A stretch of 64,000 nucleotides of DNA from Actinoplanes cyaneus. GTDB lineage: Bacteria > Actinomycetota > Actinomycetes > Mycobacteriales > Micromonosporaceae. The notes below the pieces were generated by a model. The model searched no databases, was not told where the DNA came from, and worked only from the letters and a program-made list of their open reading frames with translations. Position numbers and translations under genes: made by a program. This document shows positions 40,428 to 49,055 of the stretch, piece by piece (the first letter of the stretch is position 1; every line of letters begins with the position of its first letter). Location: the NCBI RefSeq assembly GCF_016862095.1, contig NZ_BOMH01000058.1, positions 123,324 through 187,323 of the forward strand, in the 5' to 3' direction.

Positions 40428-41627
40428 TCAGCCGACGGCAGCCCGCAACGGGCGGCGGCGGGCCCGGTTCCAGCGCCGCGCGCTCAGCGTCCAGCGCAGC
40501 ATCGTGCGGGCGACGGCGCCCTGGGTCGACATGTGCAGCAGGTACCGCCACGCCGGGTACTCCCCGCGCCGGTTCGACAGCGCGTACGAGAACCGCCTGG
40601 CCGGCAGCCCCGCGTAGTCCGGCATCCGCTCGAACCAGGCGCTGCTGGCCCGCGCCGCCCGTTGCAGCGGGGCGAGCGCTACCTTGCGGCGGTGCTCGTA
40701 CTGTTCCAGCGCGGCGGGGAGAAGCGCGGCGGGCGGGGAGGTGGCCGGGAGAGCGTCGGCCAGCGCCATGGCGTCCTGCATCGCCAGCTTGGTGCCGGAG
40801 CCGATGGCGAAGTGCGTGGTGTGCGCGGCGTCGCCCATCAGCACCACGTTCCCGTGGTCCCAGCGTTCGGCGGTGACCCGGCGGAAGTTCAGCCAGCCGC
40901 GCCCGGCGTCGTCGAGGGGCGCGCCGTCCAGGTGCCGCGCGAAGATCTGCGCCAGGCGGGCGTTTCCGGTCGCCGGGTCCATCCGGTCCAGGCCCAGGCC
41001 GGACCACGTCTCCGGGGTGCATTCGACGATGAACGTGCTGGCGCCGTCGGCGAACGGGTACGCGTGGAACCAGATCCACCCGGCCTCGGTCTCCTCGAAG
41101 CCGAACGTGAACGTGCGGAAGACGTGCGGCGTGCCGAGCCAGATGTACTTGTTGCGCCCGGTCTCCACCTGCGCCCCGAAGTGCTCGGCGGCGGCGTCGC
41201 GGACCCGGGAGCCGGCGCCGTCGCACGCCACGATCAGGTCGGCCGGTGGCAGCTGATCGGGATCGGTCAGGTCGTCCTCATACCGGACGGTCACGCCGAG
41301 TTCGCGGGCGCGGTCGCCGAGGATGTCGAGCAGCCGGTGCCGGCCCAGGCTGAAGCCGTATCCGCCGAGGAAGCTGACCGGTTTTCCGGCCGCGCGCACC
41401 TCGTACTCGTCCCACTTGAAGGCGGCCTCCCAGATCCGGGCGGCGCTGACCGGGTCGTACCGGAAGAGGTCGTCGAGCAGGTCGTCCCAGAAGACCACCC
41501 CCCAGCCGTACGTGACGCCGGCCGGGTTGCGCTCGAGCACGGTGATCTCGCGGGCCGGGTCGGCGAGTTTCGCCAGCACCGCGAAGTACAGACCGGCGGG
41601 TCCGCCGCCGACGCAGGTGATCCGCAT
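40428..41627 (-). CDS. FAD-dependent monooxygenase, hydroxybenzoyl-CoA type
   Basis: 399 residues from ATG 41627, chosen for GAGGAG eight bases upstream. The N-terminus MRITCVGGGPAGLYFAVLAK is a Rossmann FAD site; LIVACDGAGSRVRD is the second FAD motif, and VVLMGDAAHTTHFAIGSGTKLAMQDA is the third. The layout and the GWGVVFWDDLLDDL stretch resemble salicylyl-CoA or anthraniloyl-CoA hydroxylase flavin domains. It would hydroxylate an aromatic substrate. Its ribosome-binding site contains the GNAT gene's TGA, so the two are translationally coupled, although an aromatic hydroxylase is unexpected in a polysaccharide operon. Confidence 0.85.
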   Translation of the reverse strand: MRITCVGGGPAGLYFAVLAKLADPAREITVLERNPAGVTYGWGVVFWDDLLDDLFRYDPVSAARIWEAAFKWDEYEVRAAGKPVSFLGGYGFSLGRHRLLDILGDRARELGVTVRYEDDLTDPDQLPPADLIVACDGAGSRVRDAAAEHFGAQVETGRNKYIWLGTPHVFRTFTFGFEETEAGWIWFHAYPFADGASTFIVECTPETWSGLGLDRMDPATGNARLAQIFARHLDGAPLDDAGRGWLNFRRVTAERWDHGNVVLMGDAAHTTHFAIGSGTKLAMQDAMALADALPATSPPAALLPAALEQYEHRRKVALAPLQRAARASSAWFERMPDYAGLPARRFSYALSNRRGEYPAWRYLLHMSTQGAVARTMLRWTLSARRWNRARRRPLRAAVG

Positions 41628-41639
41628 GGCATGCACTCC

Positions 41640-42662
41640 TCATCGATAAGCGGGGAAGGTGCCGGTCAGGTCCGCGGGATCGGTCTCCGGCCTCCGATCA
41701 CGCACCAGCCGGGTGTACGCGTCCCGGTCCGCCACGACCCGCCAGGTGTGGAACGGGTGCCGGGCGGGGGAGAAGCCGGCCTTGTAGGAGAAGAGCGAGT
41801 CGGCCGCCCCGCCCTTGCCGCCGCCCAGGTGGAACACGCGCATGCCACGCTCGGAGCACCAGCGGCGCACCGAGTCGTAGAGCAACTCGTCGGCGTACCG
41901 GCCGCGGGCGCGACGGGTCGACGAGACGTATCCGGTGGCGATCCCGTCGTACTCGAAGAAGGTGTTGCCCCCGACCACCTCGTCGCCCTCCAGCGCGACG
42001 GCCAGGTGCATGTGGTCGCCGACCGCGTCGTGCAGCGCGGCCAGATGGTCGTACGTGAAGAAGTAGTAATCGGCGGCCCCGACGCGCCGCATGTTGTCGT
42101 GGTAGACCTCGACCCAGGCGGCCAGCCGGCTCCAGTCGTCGAAGACCACCCGGGTGCCGGCGCGTCTCGCCCGGTTGATGTGGTTGCGGTGGTCGCTGCG
42201 GGTCTGCTGCCACATCTGTTCGACGCTGAGGGTCAGGTCCATCGAGACCGTCTCGCCGTGCCGGACCAGCGCGCCGGTCTCGGCGAGCACCGGCGACGGC
42301 GTGCCCAGCAGCGGATGCAGCCGGACGAAGGCCGAGACGATCCCCTCCGCGCGCATCGTCGCGGTCAGGGCGGCGCAGGCGGTGCGCCAGAACGGCAGGT
42401 CACCGGGGACGGCGTCGCTGACCGGGCCGGGGTAGCCGTACGGAGAGAGCGCGTCCCGCAGCTCCGAGCCCGGGATCTCCCGGATGATCAGCGGGAGCAG
42501 CACCCGCCGCCCGTTCTGCTCGAAGTGGAACGCGGCCGGCGTCCCGCCGTACAGCCGGGCGTCGAGGACGACGTAGTCGGGCACGTGGTACAGGTCGTGG
42601 GCGACGTGTCCCAGTGCCTCCTTCCATTCCCGGGCCGCCGGTTCCAGCAGCGATGCCGTCAT
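41640..42662 (-). CDS. FemAB/GNAT-like acyl- or aminoacyl-transferase, 340 aa
   Basis: Two GNAT-like halves are visible. The C-terminal half has LAVALEGDEVVGGNTFFEYDG and YADELLYDSVRRWCSERGMRVFHLGGGKGG, the pattern of the Acetyltransf_6 (FemAB-related) family that often sits in exopolysaccharide clusters. It may add an acyl or amino-acid group to a sugar or lipid-linked intermediate. A second member of this type lies at 51123 at the other end of the locus. ATG 42662. Confidence 0.8.
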   Translation of the reverse strand: MTASLLEPAAREWKEALGHVAHDLYHVPDYVVLDARLYGGTPAAFHFEQNGRRVLLPLIIREIPGSELRDALSPYGYPGPVSDAVPGDLPFWRTACAALTATMRAEGIVSAFVRLHPLLGTPSPVLAETGALVRHGETVSMDLTLSVEQMWQQTRSDHRNHINRARRAGTRVVFDDWSRLAAWVEVYHDNMRRVGAADYYFFTYDHLAALHDAVGDHMHLAVALEGDEVVGGNTFFEYDGIATGYVSSTRRARGRYADELLYDSVRRWCSERGMRVFHLGGGKGGAADSLFSYKAGFSPARHPFHTWRVVADRDAYTRLVRDRRPETDPADLTGTFPAYR

Positions 42663-42672
42663 CGGTGTCTCC

Positions 42673-43815
42673 TCACGCGCGCAGGATCTTTGCGTTGAGC
42701 GCCATGTTCGCGGCGAACTGGTCGTTGACCACCTGGTAGGACTCCAGGCGGTGCTGGACGGCCGGGTCGTAACGGCCGAGCTTGACGAAGCCGTCGGCGA
42801 TCCAGCCGTTGTCGCTGCCGGTGCCGTCGACGAACTCGTGGTACGTGGTCCCGCCGGGCCAGATCACCCTGGTGAGCAGGTTGCCGAAGGCGTGCACGTC
42901 TGCCGAGTTCCAGGTGACGGCCTGGTCGCGGGCCTCCACGACGTACGCCATGACGCCGTTGCCGTGCCCCACGTCCTGCCCGGGCCGGCGGGTCGAGCCC
43001 CACACGTCGCTCCAGAAGTACGCGGTCGGCTCGACCGGGTTGCGGGTCATCTGGTTGCGGATCTGCGCGCCAATCGTGGTCAGCACCTGCCGGTACCGGG
43101 CGCGCCGGTCGGCGTCCGCGGTGAGCTGGCCGAGGTTGAGCGCGATCAGGGCCCAGTGCGCCGCCATGTGCGTGCGGTCGCGGTAGATGGTCTCCGAGGC
43201 GCCGCGCGTGAACCACTTCTCGAAGACGTCCACCTCGGCGAAGGACAGCAGCCGGTCGTAGCGGGCGCGGTAACCGGCGTTCGCGTGGACCTTGGTGTCC
43301 TGCCGCATCGCGACCAGCAGCTGGGTGGCGTACCGCCAGAAGTAGCTCTCGTAGAGCGGCACCTCGTCACCGCCCTGGCCGGACTTGCTGGACCCCCAGC
43401 CGCGGTAGCGGTCCCGGAACGTGCTGCGCGGCAGCGCCGTGGACGGCGACGACGCGGCCACCACGTTCTCGGTGTAGGCCAGCGCCCGGTCCAGGTACCG
43501 CGTGGCGCCGGTGGCCCGGAACATCGCCACGTTCCCGTCCAGCGTGTACGCCAGGTCGTAGTGGTCCTGGCTGTCCTTGGACCGGCTCATCGGCTGCGCG
43601 GTGACCGACTGGTAGTCCCAGCTCTGCTCGAAGACCCGGGCCCAGTAGCTGACCGGTTTGAGCTTGACGGTGCGCGACGGCGACGCCGCCGGCGCCTGGG
43701 CCTCGGGCAGCGGCCGGGCGACGCACGGCCGGGCGGCGCTCTCCGCAAGGGTCGCGGCGACGGCCGAGCCGACCCCGAGCAGGAGCAGGGTGCGCCGGGT
43801 CGAACGGGAAGTCAT
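42673..43815 (-). CDS. Secreted alpha-helical protein of the polysaccharide locus, 380 aa
   Basis: ATG 43815 overlaps the ligase gene stop (ATGA). A basic start MTSRSTRRTLLLLGVGSAVA is a signal peptide, possibly Tat-like. The mature protein is rich in aromatic residues and helices, with GGDEVPLYESYFWRYATQLL, RTHMAAHWALIALNLGQL and GNGVMAYVVEARDQAVTWN. This resembles (alpha/alpha)-toroid polysaccharide lyases or glycosidases, but I see no decisive catalytic motif. It probably acts outside the cell on the polymer made here, trimming or releasing it. Confidence 0.72.
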   Translation of the reverse strand: MTSRSTRRTLLLLGVGSAVAATLAESAARPCVARPLPEAQAPAASPSRTVKLKPVSYWARVFEQSWDYQSVTAQPMSRSKDSQDHYDLAYTLDGNVAMFRATGATRYLDRALAYTENVVAASSPSTALPRSTFRDRYRGWGSSKSGQGGDEVPLYESYFWRYATQLLVAMRQDTKVHANAGYRARYDRLLSFAEVDVFEKWFTRGASETIYRDRTHMAAHWALIALNLGQLTADADRRARYRQVLTTIGAQIRNQMTRNPVEPTAYFWSDVWGSTRRPGQDVGHGNGVMAYVVEARDQAVTWNSADVHAFGNLLTRVIWPGGTTYHEFVDGTGSDNGWIADGFVKLGRYDPAVQHRLESYQVVNDQFAANMALNAKILRA

Positions 43816-45026
43816 GGTGTTACCGCCTCTTTCTCGCGGGCGGGCGCGGCGGTCGCGACCGTCCGGGCCCGCGCCACCGCGGCCGCGGCGGCCATCGCGG
43901 CGAAGGTCCAGAAGAGCCGGGCGTCGTAGTAGTCCCCGGAGAACAGGCTGCTCAACGCCACGAAGACGGCCGCCGCCACGGCGATCCCGGTCACCTGGGG
44001 ACGGGCGCCGCCACCGCGTACGGTCCTGGCCCACAGTATGACCGCGCAGGCCAGCAGTCCGAGGCCGATCAGTCCACCCTCGGCCGCGACGGCCAGCACG
44101 TAGTTGTGCGGATACTCGACCATCTGGTTCACGCCGATCAGACCGTAGAAGCCGTCCAGCCCGGCCCCGGCCAGCGGATGATCGACCGCCATCCGGATCG
44201 CCGCGGCCCAGATGTCGGTGCGGTCGGAGAGGTACTGCTCCTGCACGGTCTGCTCGACGAACCGCTCCTGGAACAGGCTGGTGAACGCGGGCGGCGCGGA
44301 GAACCAGATGACGATCCCGGCGGTGACCAGGAAGATCCCGGCCGCGATCACCGGGCCGGCCTTGAGCCGGGAGCGGATCTTCCACAGTGCGGCCACCCCG
44401 ACCGCGCCGCCGGCCATCAGCCCGGCCCGCGAGCCGGAGAGCACCGCGGCCAGCAGGAACAGCGGCGTGACCAGTAGCGGCAGCCAGCGCCGCGAGCGCA
44501 GGGAGAGGGTGATCGCGCTGATCACGCCGAGGAGTTCGATCCGGACGAAGACGTTCGGGCCGCCGCCGAACGCCGAGTAACGGCCCTGCTCGCCGGGGCC
44601 GTTGACGAAGATCGCGGCGAGCGCGAAGACGATCGCGGCCACGAAGAACAGCTGGAACGTGTAGTGCAGCGCGCGGTCCGGGTCGCCCAGCGTCCAGTAG
44701 TAGAACGCCAGGGTCAGCGTGCCGAGCAGGATCAGGTCCACTGTCTGCGGGCCGACCCGGGACGCGGCCGGGGCCCAGAGCGCGGAGGCGATCTGGAACA
44801 CGAAGAAGATCAGGGTGGCGACCAGCCAGCCTTCCCCGGGTTTCCGGTCCGATCTGTCCCGGACAGCAAGGTCGATCGCCAGAGTGACCAGTGCGATGGC
44901 TGTACCCACCACGCGCAGGTCGACCCAGGCCAGCTCGGGGAAGCCGGCCCGGTCCAGGGTGAACCGCCCGCCGATCGCGATCAGCACGAGCAGCAGCCCC
45001 GGCGCCAGGAAGATCCGCTGTCTCAT
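43812..45026 (-). CDS. O-antigen ligase/Wzy-like polymerase, 404 aa
   Basis: ATG 45026 overlaps the flippase stop, and the end overlaps the next start (both ATGA). About eleven membrane helices flank a periplasmic loop after ERFVEQTVQEQYLSDRTDIW, with the family motif region HPLAGAGLDGFYGLIGVNQMVEYPHNYVL, containing the PHN triplet typical of WaaL/Wzy proteins. It would polymerise or ligate repeat units on the outer face of the membrane. Confidence 0.88.
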   Translation of the reverse strand: MRQRIFLAPGLLLVLIAIGGRFTLDRAGFPELAWVDLRVVGTAIALVTLAIDLAVRDRSDRKPGEGWLVATLIFFVFQIASALWAPAASRVGPQTVDLILLGTLTLAFYYWTLGDPDRALHYTFQLFFVAAIVFALAAIFVNGPGEQGRYSAFGGGPNVFVRIELLGVISAITLSLRSRRWLPLLVTPLFLLAAVLSGSRAGLMAGGAVGVAALWKIRSRLKAGPVIAAGIFLVTAGIVIWFSAPPAFTSLFQERFVEQTVQEQYLSDRTDIWAAAIRMAVDHPLAGAGLDGFYGLIGVNQMVEYPHNYVLAVAAEGGLIGLGLLACAVILWARTVRGGGARPQVTGIAVAAAVFVALSSLFSGDYYDARLFWTFAAMAAAAAVARARTVATAAPAREKEAVTP

Positions 45027-46294
45027 GGCCGCTCTTTCACGAGGTACGTCGTGATCAGCGCGAACACCAGGCAGGCGCCGTACCCGGCGAGCGAGCCGTA
45101 CGCCGCCCCGAGGATGCCCAGCTTCGGAATGAGCAGCAGGTACACCGCGAAGCTGACCGCGAATCCGGTGATCTCCGCGATCGAGACGAGCCCGCCGCGC
45201 CCCTTCGCGATCAGCAGGCCGAGGGTCACCCGGGACACCGCGTACAGCCCGGCCGCCACCACCAGCGGCAGCACGACCACCTTGGCCGGCGCGTACTGGT
45301 GACCGAAGACCGGGACGATCAGCAGGTACAGGCCGCCGGCCACGATCGGGACCACGGCCAGCGAGTAGACCGCGGTGGCCAGCACGATCGGGCGCGCCCG
45401 CAGGCCGCCGTCGTTGTGCGAGGCCCGCCAGCGGCCCAGGCGCGAGTCGGCGTACGCCCGGATCGGCCACGCCAGCAGCTCGGTCATCGTCGCGACACTG
45501 GTGTAGAGGCCGAGCGCCGCGGTCGAGGCGAGCGCCGGGATGACCAGCCGGTCCACGCGCAGCATCGCCATGTTCGAGATCGCCGCCGGGAACAGCGCCA
45601 GACCCTCGCGGCGCACCTGGCGGTTGAGGTCACGGTGGATCGGGGCGGCGTCCGGGTCGACCGGCAGCCGCAGCCACACGATCAGGTACGCGATCGTGGG
45701 GGCGGCGCCGGCGATGACGTACGCCAGGAACCAGGTCTCCGGATGTGAGGTGTGCGTGACGTAGAGGCCGATCAGCATCCCCAGCAGCAGCACCGACTCC
45801 AGCACCCGGCAGATCATGAAGTCCCGTACGCGCCCCACCGCGATCGCGACCGCGCGACTGGCCAGCGCCGACGCCTCCACGATGGTGTAGACGACGAGCA
45901 GCGCCACGATCAGCGGACCGGGGTTGCGGTGGTGCGGCGAGACCACCGTGAAGACGATCGCGCCGGCCAGCCCCGCCGATGCGGGGATCAGGAGCAGTTT
46001 GCCGTACGCGCGGACGGCCGGCCCGGGAGCGACGTTGTGGTAACTGGCCACGAAGCTGCGCTCGGTGCCGAGCAGCAGCACCTGCGTGGCGAGGTAGACG
46101 ACCTGCAGCAGCAGCGCGACCTCACCACGGTGGGTGGGCGTCATCGACCGGACCATCAGGATGTTCGCGGCCATCGCCACCGCGCCGGTGAGCACCTGGG
46201 AGGCGAGGATCTGGACGGCCGGCTCGCGCAGCTGCGCGCGGACGAACGCGAGCGGCTCGGCGCGGCGTGGGGCGAGCCCGGCTAGGTCACTCAC
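45023..46294 (-). CDS. Polysaccharide flippase (Wzx/MATE-like), 423 aa
   Basis: GTG 46294 overlaps the preceding Wzz-like gene by 8 bases. About twelve membrane helices with no soluble domain; segments such as NILMVRSMTPTHRGEVALLLQ and GLYTSVATMTELLAWPIRAYADSRL match PST/Wzx exporters. It flips the undecaprenyl-linked repeat unit across the membrane for the polymerase at 43812. Confidence 0.88.
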   Translation of the reverse strand: MSDLAGLAPRRAEPLAFVRAQLREPAVQILASQVLTGAVAMAANILMVRSMTPTHRGEVALLLQVVYLATQVLLLGTERSFVASYHNVAPGPAVRAYGKLLLIPASAGLAGAIVFTVVSPHHRNPGPLIVALLVVYTIVEASALASRAVAIAVGRVRDFMICRVLESVLLLGMLIGLYVTHTSHPETWFLAYVIAGAAPTIAYLIVWLRLPVDPDAAPIHRDLNRQVRREGLALFPAAISNMAMLRVDRLVIPALASTAALGLYTSVATMTELLAWPIRAYADSRLGRWRASHNDGGLRARPIVLATAVYSLAVVPIVAGGLYLLIVPVFGHQYAPAKVVVLPLVVAAGLYAVSRVTLGLLIAKGRGGLVSIAEITGFAVSFAVYLLLIPKLGILGAAYGSLAGYGACLVFALITTYLVKERP

Positions 46295-47822
46295 GCTCCT
46301 CTGGCTCCTCTGACTGTTCTGGCTTCTCCGGCTCCTCGTCGATCACCCGTGCTTCGTCGCCGGGGGGAGAGCCGGCCAGCGCCGCCTTCACCACCCGCGC
46401 CCGCCCGCGGACCACCCCGTTCGGCGACCGCGGGGCCGGTGGCGTGCTGACCGGCGCCGGCTCGTCCGGCTCGTCGAGCGGGATCAGCATCTCGGACGGC
46501 GGCACCTGCGCGGCCGCGGCCCACGCCTGCCCGGTCGGCAGTTTGCGCGGCAGCGCGTTGAGGACCGCCCCGGCCAGCTTCGCGCCGACCTTCTGCAGCA
46601 GCTCCATCGAGCGCTCCACATCGGCGGCGCGGGTCCGGTTCGCGCGGACCACCAGCAACGCGCTGTCGGTGACCGCGCCGATCACCGCGGCGTCGGCCGG
46701 CCCGTTCAGCGGCGGCGCGTCGAGCAGGACCACGTCGAAACGCTCGGTCAGGGTCCGTACCGTCGCCGGCAGCCGGGGCGAGGCGAGCAGCCCGCCCGGA
46801 TCGGGAGCGTCCTCGCCGGCCGGCAGCACGGTGAGCCGCCCGTTCAGCGACTCGCGCAGCACGTCCGGCACCCGGGCGGCGCCGGAGAGCACCTCGGCCA
46901 GGCCGGGCGCCGGGTCGAGCGACAGGTAGCGCCCGACACCCGGCGACCGCAGGTTCGCATCGACCAGCACGACCCGCGCCCCGGTCTCGGCCAGCGCGAT
47001 CGCGAGTCCGCACGTGACAGCGGTCGTGCCCTCCTTGCGCCCGGGGCCGGCGAGCATCAGCGCCCGCCCGCGCGGGCTGCCCCGGTGCCCGTCGGTGATC
47101 CCCGGGAGCAGGCTGCGCAGCCGCCGGAACGCCTCGGCCAGGGCCTGGTCCGGGTGTTCGCCGCGACCGTCCCGGCCGTCCAGCGAGATCACCCCGACCG
47201 TGCCCGCGCCGAGCCGGCGCAGGTCGTCCTCCTCGCCGACGGTCCGGCCGGCCGCCTCCCGGATCGCCACCGCGACCGCCCCGAGGAGCAGGCCGAGCAC
47301 CGCGGCGAACCCGGCGTTGCGGGCCAGGCCGGTCGGCTGCCGGACGGTCTCGGCGTCCTGCAGGACCGAGATGTTCGGGGCCGGCCCGCCGTCGGCCGGG
47401 TTCGCCGGGGCGATCTGCGCGGCGAGGGTGACCAGCACGGACGCGGCGGTGGTGACGATCTCCCGGCTCCTGGCGGCGGACGGGTCGGCCGCCGCGATCT
47501 CCAGCAGGTCAGTGCCCTCGCTGACCTGAGCACTCAGGGCGGCGCGCACCTGGTCGGCGGTGACCTTCTCCGAGCCGAGCTTGGTGACCACGCCCTGGGC
47601 CACCCGCGGGCCGGTGAGCAGCGCGATGTAGGAGTTGAGGCGGCGCGCCTCGGCGTCCGGGTCGCCCGTGCCGGCCGAGACGAACAGGATCATCGACGAC
47701 CGGTAGGCGGGTTTCGCGGTCAGGGTCAGGGCCCCGGCGATCGCCGAGGCCAGCAGCACCGGGATCACCAGCCAGAGCCATCGGCGGCGGCAGGCCCGGA
47801 CATAGGCGCGCAGTTCCATCAC
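46287..47822 (-). CDS. Wzz/BY-kinase-like chain-length protein with altered Walker A, 511 aa
   Basis: Two membrane helices (about residues 16-36 and 172-190) bracket a Wzz-type external domain. A cytoplasmic P-loop domain follows. Walker A reads AGPGRKEGTT, where the canonical PGEGKT would place a Lys directly before the Thr; here that position is Gly. Walker A' (VVLVDANLRSPG) and Walker B (DVVLLDAPPL) are intact. The C-terminus is Pro/Glu-rich and lacks the tyrosine cluster of active BY-kinases. It probably controls polymer length with reduced or no kinase activity. Confidence 0.85.
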   Translation of the reverse strand: MMELRAYVRACRRRWLWLVIPVLLASAIAGALTLTAKPAYRSSMILFVSAGTGDPDAEARRLNSYIALLTGPRVAQGVVTKLGSEKVTADQVRAALSAQVSEGTDLLEIAAADPSAARSREIVTTAASVLVTLAAQIAPANPADGGPAPNISVLQDAETVRQPTGLARNAGFAAVLGLLLGAVAVAIREAAGRTVGEEDDLRRLGAGTVGVISLDGRDGRGEHPDQALAEAFRRLRSLLPGITDGHRGSPRGRALMLAGPGRKEGTTAVTCGLAIALAETGARVVLVDANLRSPGVGRYLSLDPAPGLAEVLSGAARVPDVLRESLNGRLTVLPAGEDAPDPGGLLASPRLPATVRTLTERFDVVLLDAPPLNGPADAAVIGAVTDSALLVVRANRTRAADVERSMELLQKVGAKLAGAVLNALPRKLPTGQAWAAAAQVPPSEMLIPLDEPDEPAPVSTPPAPRSPNGVVRGRARVVKAALAGSPPGDEARVIDEEPEKPEQSEEPEERE

Positions 47823-47831
47823 TACCCCGTT

Positions 47832-49040
47832 TCAGGCCGCGGACCTGGTCAGCACCGCTTCGAACCGTTCGAAGAGCATGTCGCGGGAGAACTGCTCGAC
47901 GGCCAGCCGGTGAGCCGCGGCACGGGCCTTGATCAGCCAGTCCTCGTCCCGCAGCCGGGCCGCGAGGACGTCGCCGGCCGCGTCCGCGTCGTGCGGGTCG
48001 AGCACCAGGCCCGCGCCGCTCTCGGTCAGCAGGTCGGCCTGCCAGCCGCCGTAGTTGATCGCGATCGGCCGTTCCGCGGCGAGCGCGTCGAAGAACTTGT
48101 TCGCCGAGTTGTCCCAGAGCCCGCGGATCGGGCGGACCGTGCTGGTCGACATGGTGGCGGCGCCGAGGATCACCGGCAGCTCGGACTTCGGGACCTTCTC
48201 CCACATCCGTACGGTCCGGTCCAGCAACCCCAGGTCGGCCGCGAGCCGTCCGGTGCTCTCCCACTCCCGCCCGTGCCCGACGATCAGCAGCTGGACCCCC
48301 GGGTCGGTGTCGCGGATCCGGTCCATGGCCCGCACCAGGTACTCCACGCCGTTCACCGGGCCCAGCGCGCCGGTGTAGACGAGCAGCGGCCGGTCGCCGA
48401 GCCACCGGTGCTCGCCCCGGAACCGCTTCACCTGCGCCGGGTCGACGTGGAACAGGTCCAGATCGGCGGCGTTCGGCACCACGGTGACAGCGGTGCCGGG
48501 GCGCCGCTTGGTGACGCCGGCGGCCATGCCGGGGGAGAGGGCGACCACCTCCGCGGCGTTGCGGTAGGCGAAGTCGGCGAGCCCACCGGCCAGTCGCCGG
48601 GCGAGCGGGTTGCGCAGCACGCCCATCTCGATCGGGACCTCCGGCCACAGGTCACGGACCTCGAAGACGAACGGCACCCGGCGCAGCCGAGCGGCGAGTA
48701 CGCCGGGTACCGCGACGGTGAGCGGCGTGCTGGTGGCGAAGACCAGGTCCGCTTTCAACCGCGCCGCGCGGATCGTGGCGAGCAGCATGAACTCGGCGAA
48801 CGCGCGGATCCGCCGCGCGTACGACATGTGGTTGTTGTAGGGGATCTTGAACCAGTGGACGGTCACCCCGTCCTCGTGGGTGACCCGCCAGCCCAGCTCA
48901 CGATCGCCGGGAGTGATGTCGGTGGTGATCACGTCGACGGTGTGCCCGCGGGCCACCAGCCGCCGCGCCTGCTCATAGGAGCGGATACCCCCAGCCATCT
49001 GGGGGTTGCAGTAGTACTGGTGGATGTAGACGACGCGCAT
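47832..49040 (-). CDS. GT4-family glycosyltransferase (WbuB-like), 402 aa
   Basis: MRVVYIHQYYCNPQMAGGIRSYEQAR gives the N-terminal glycine-rich loop. The middle has FVFEVRDLWPEVPIEMG, a segment typical of WbuB/fucosamine-transferase-like enzymes. The donor domain has LLVYTGALGPVNGVEYLVRA, LLIVGHGREW and a GT4-type region near SANKFFDALAAERPIAINYGG. It adds an amino- or deoxy-sugar to the lipid-linked repeat unit. It lies 10 bases before the Wzz-like gene in one operon. Confidence 0.9.
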   Translation of the reverse strand: MRVVYIHQYYCNPQMAGGIRSYEQARRLVARGHTVDVITTDITPGDRELGWRVTHEDGVTVHWFKIPYNNHMSYARRIRAFAEFMLLATIRAARLKADLVFATSTPLTVAVPGVLAARLRRVPFVFEVRDLWPEVPIEMGVLRNPLARRLAGGLADFAYRNAAEVVALSPGMAAGVTKRRPGTAVTVVPNAADLDLFHVDPAQVKRFRGEHRWLGDRPLLVYTGALGPVNGVEYLVRAMDRIRDTDPGVQLLIVGHGREWESTGRLAADLGLLDRTVRMWEKVPKSELPVILGAATMSTSTVRPIRGLWDNSANKFFDALAAERPIAINYGGWQADLLTESGAGLVLDPHDADAAGDVLAARLRDEDWLIKARAAAHRLAVEQFSRDMLFERFEAVLTRSAA

Positions 49041-49055
49041 CAGCCGGTCACTCCT

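Noticed and set aside
42673..44385. A longer 570-codon version of the secreted protein
   Set aside because: The N-terminal extension overlaps the O-antigen ligase gene; ATG 43815 gives a signal peptide and an ATGA overlap.
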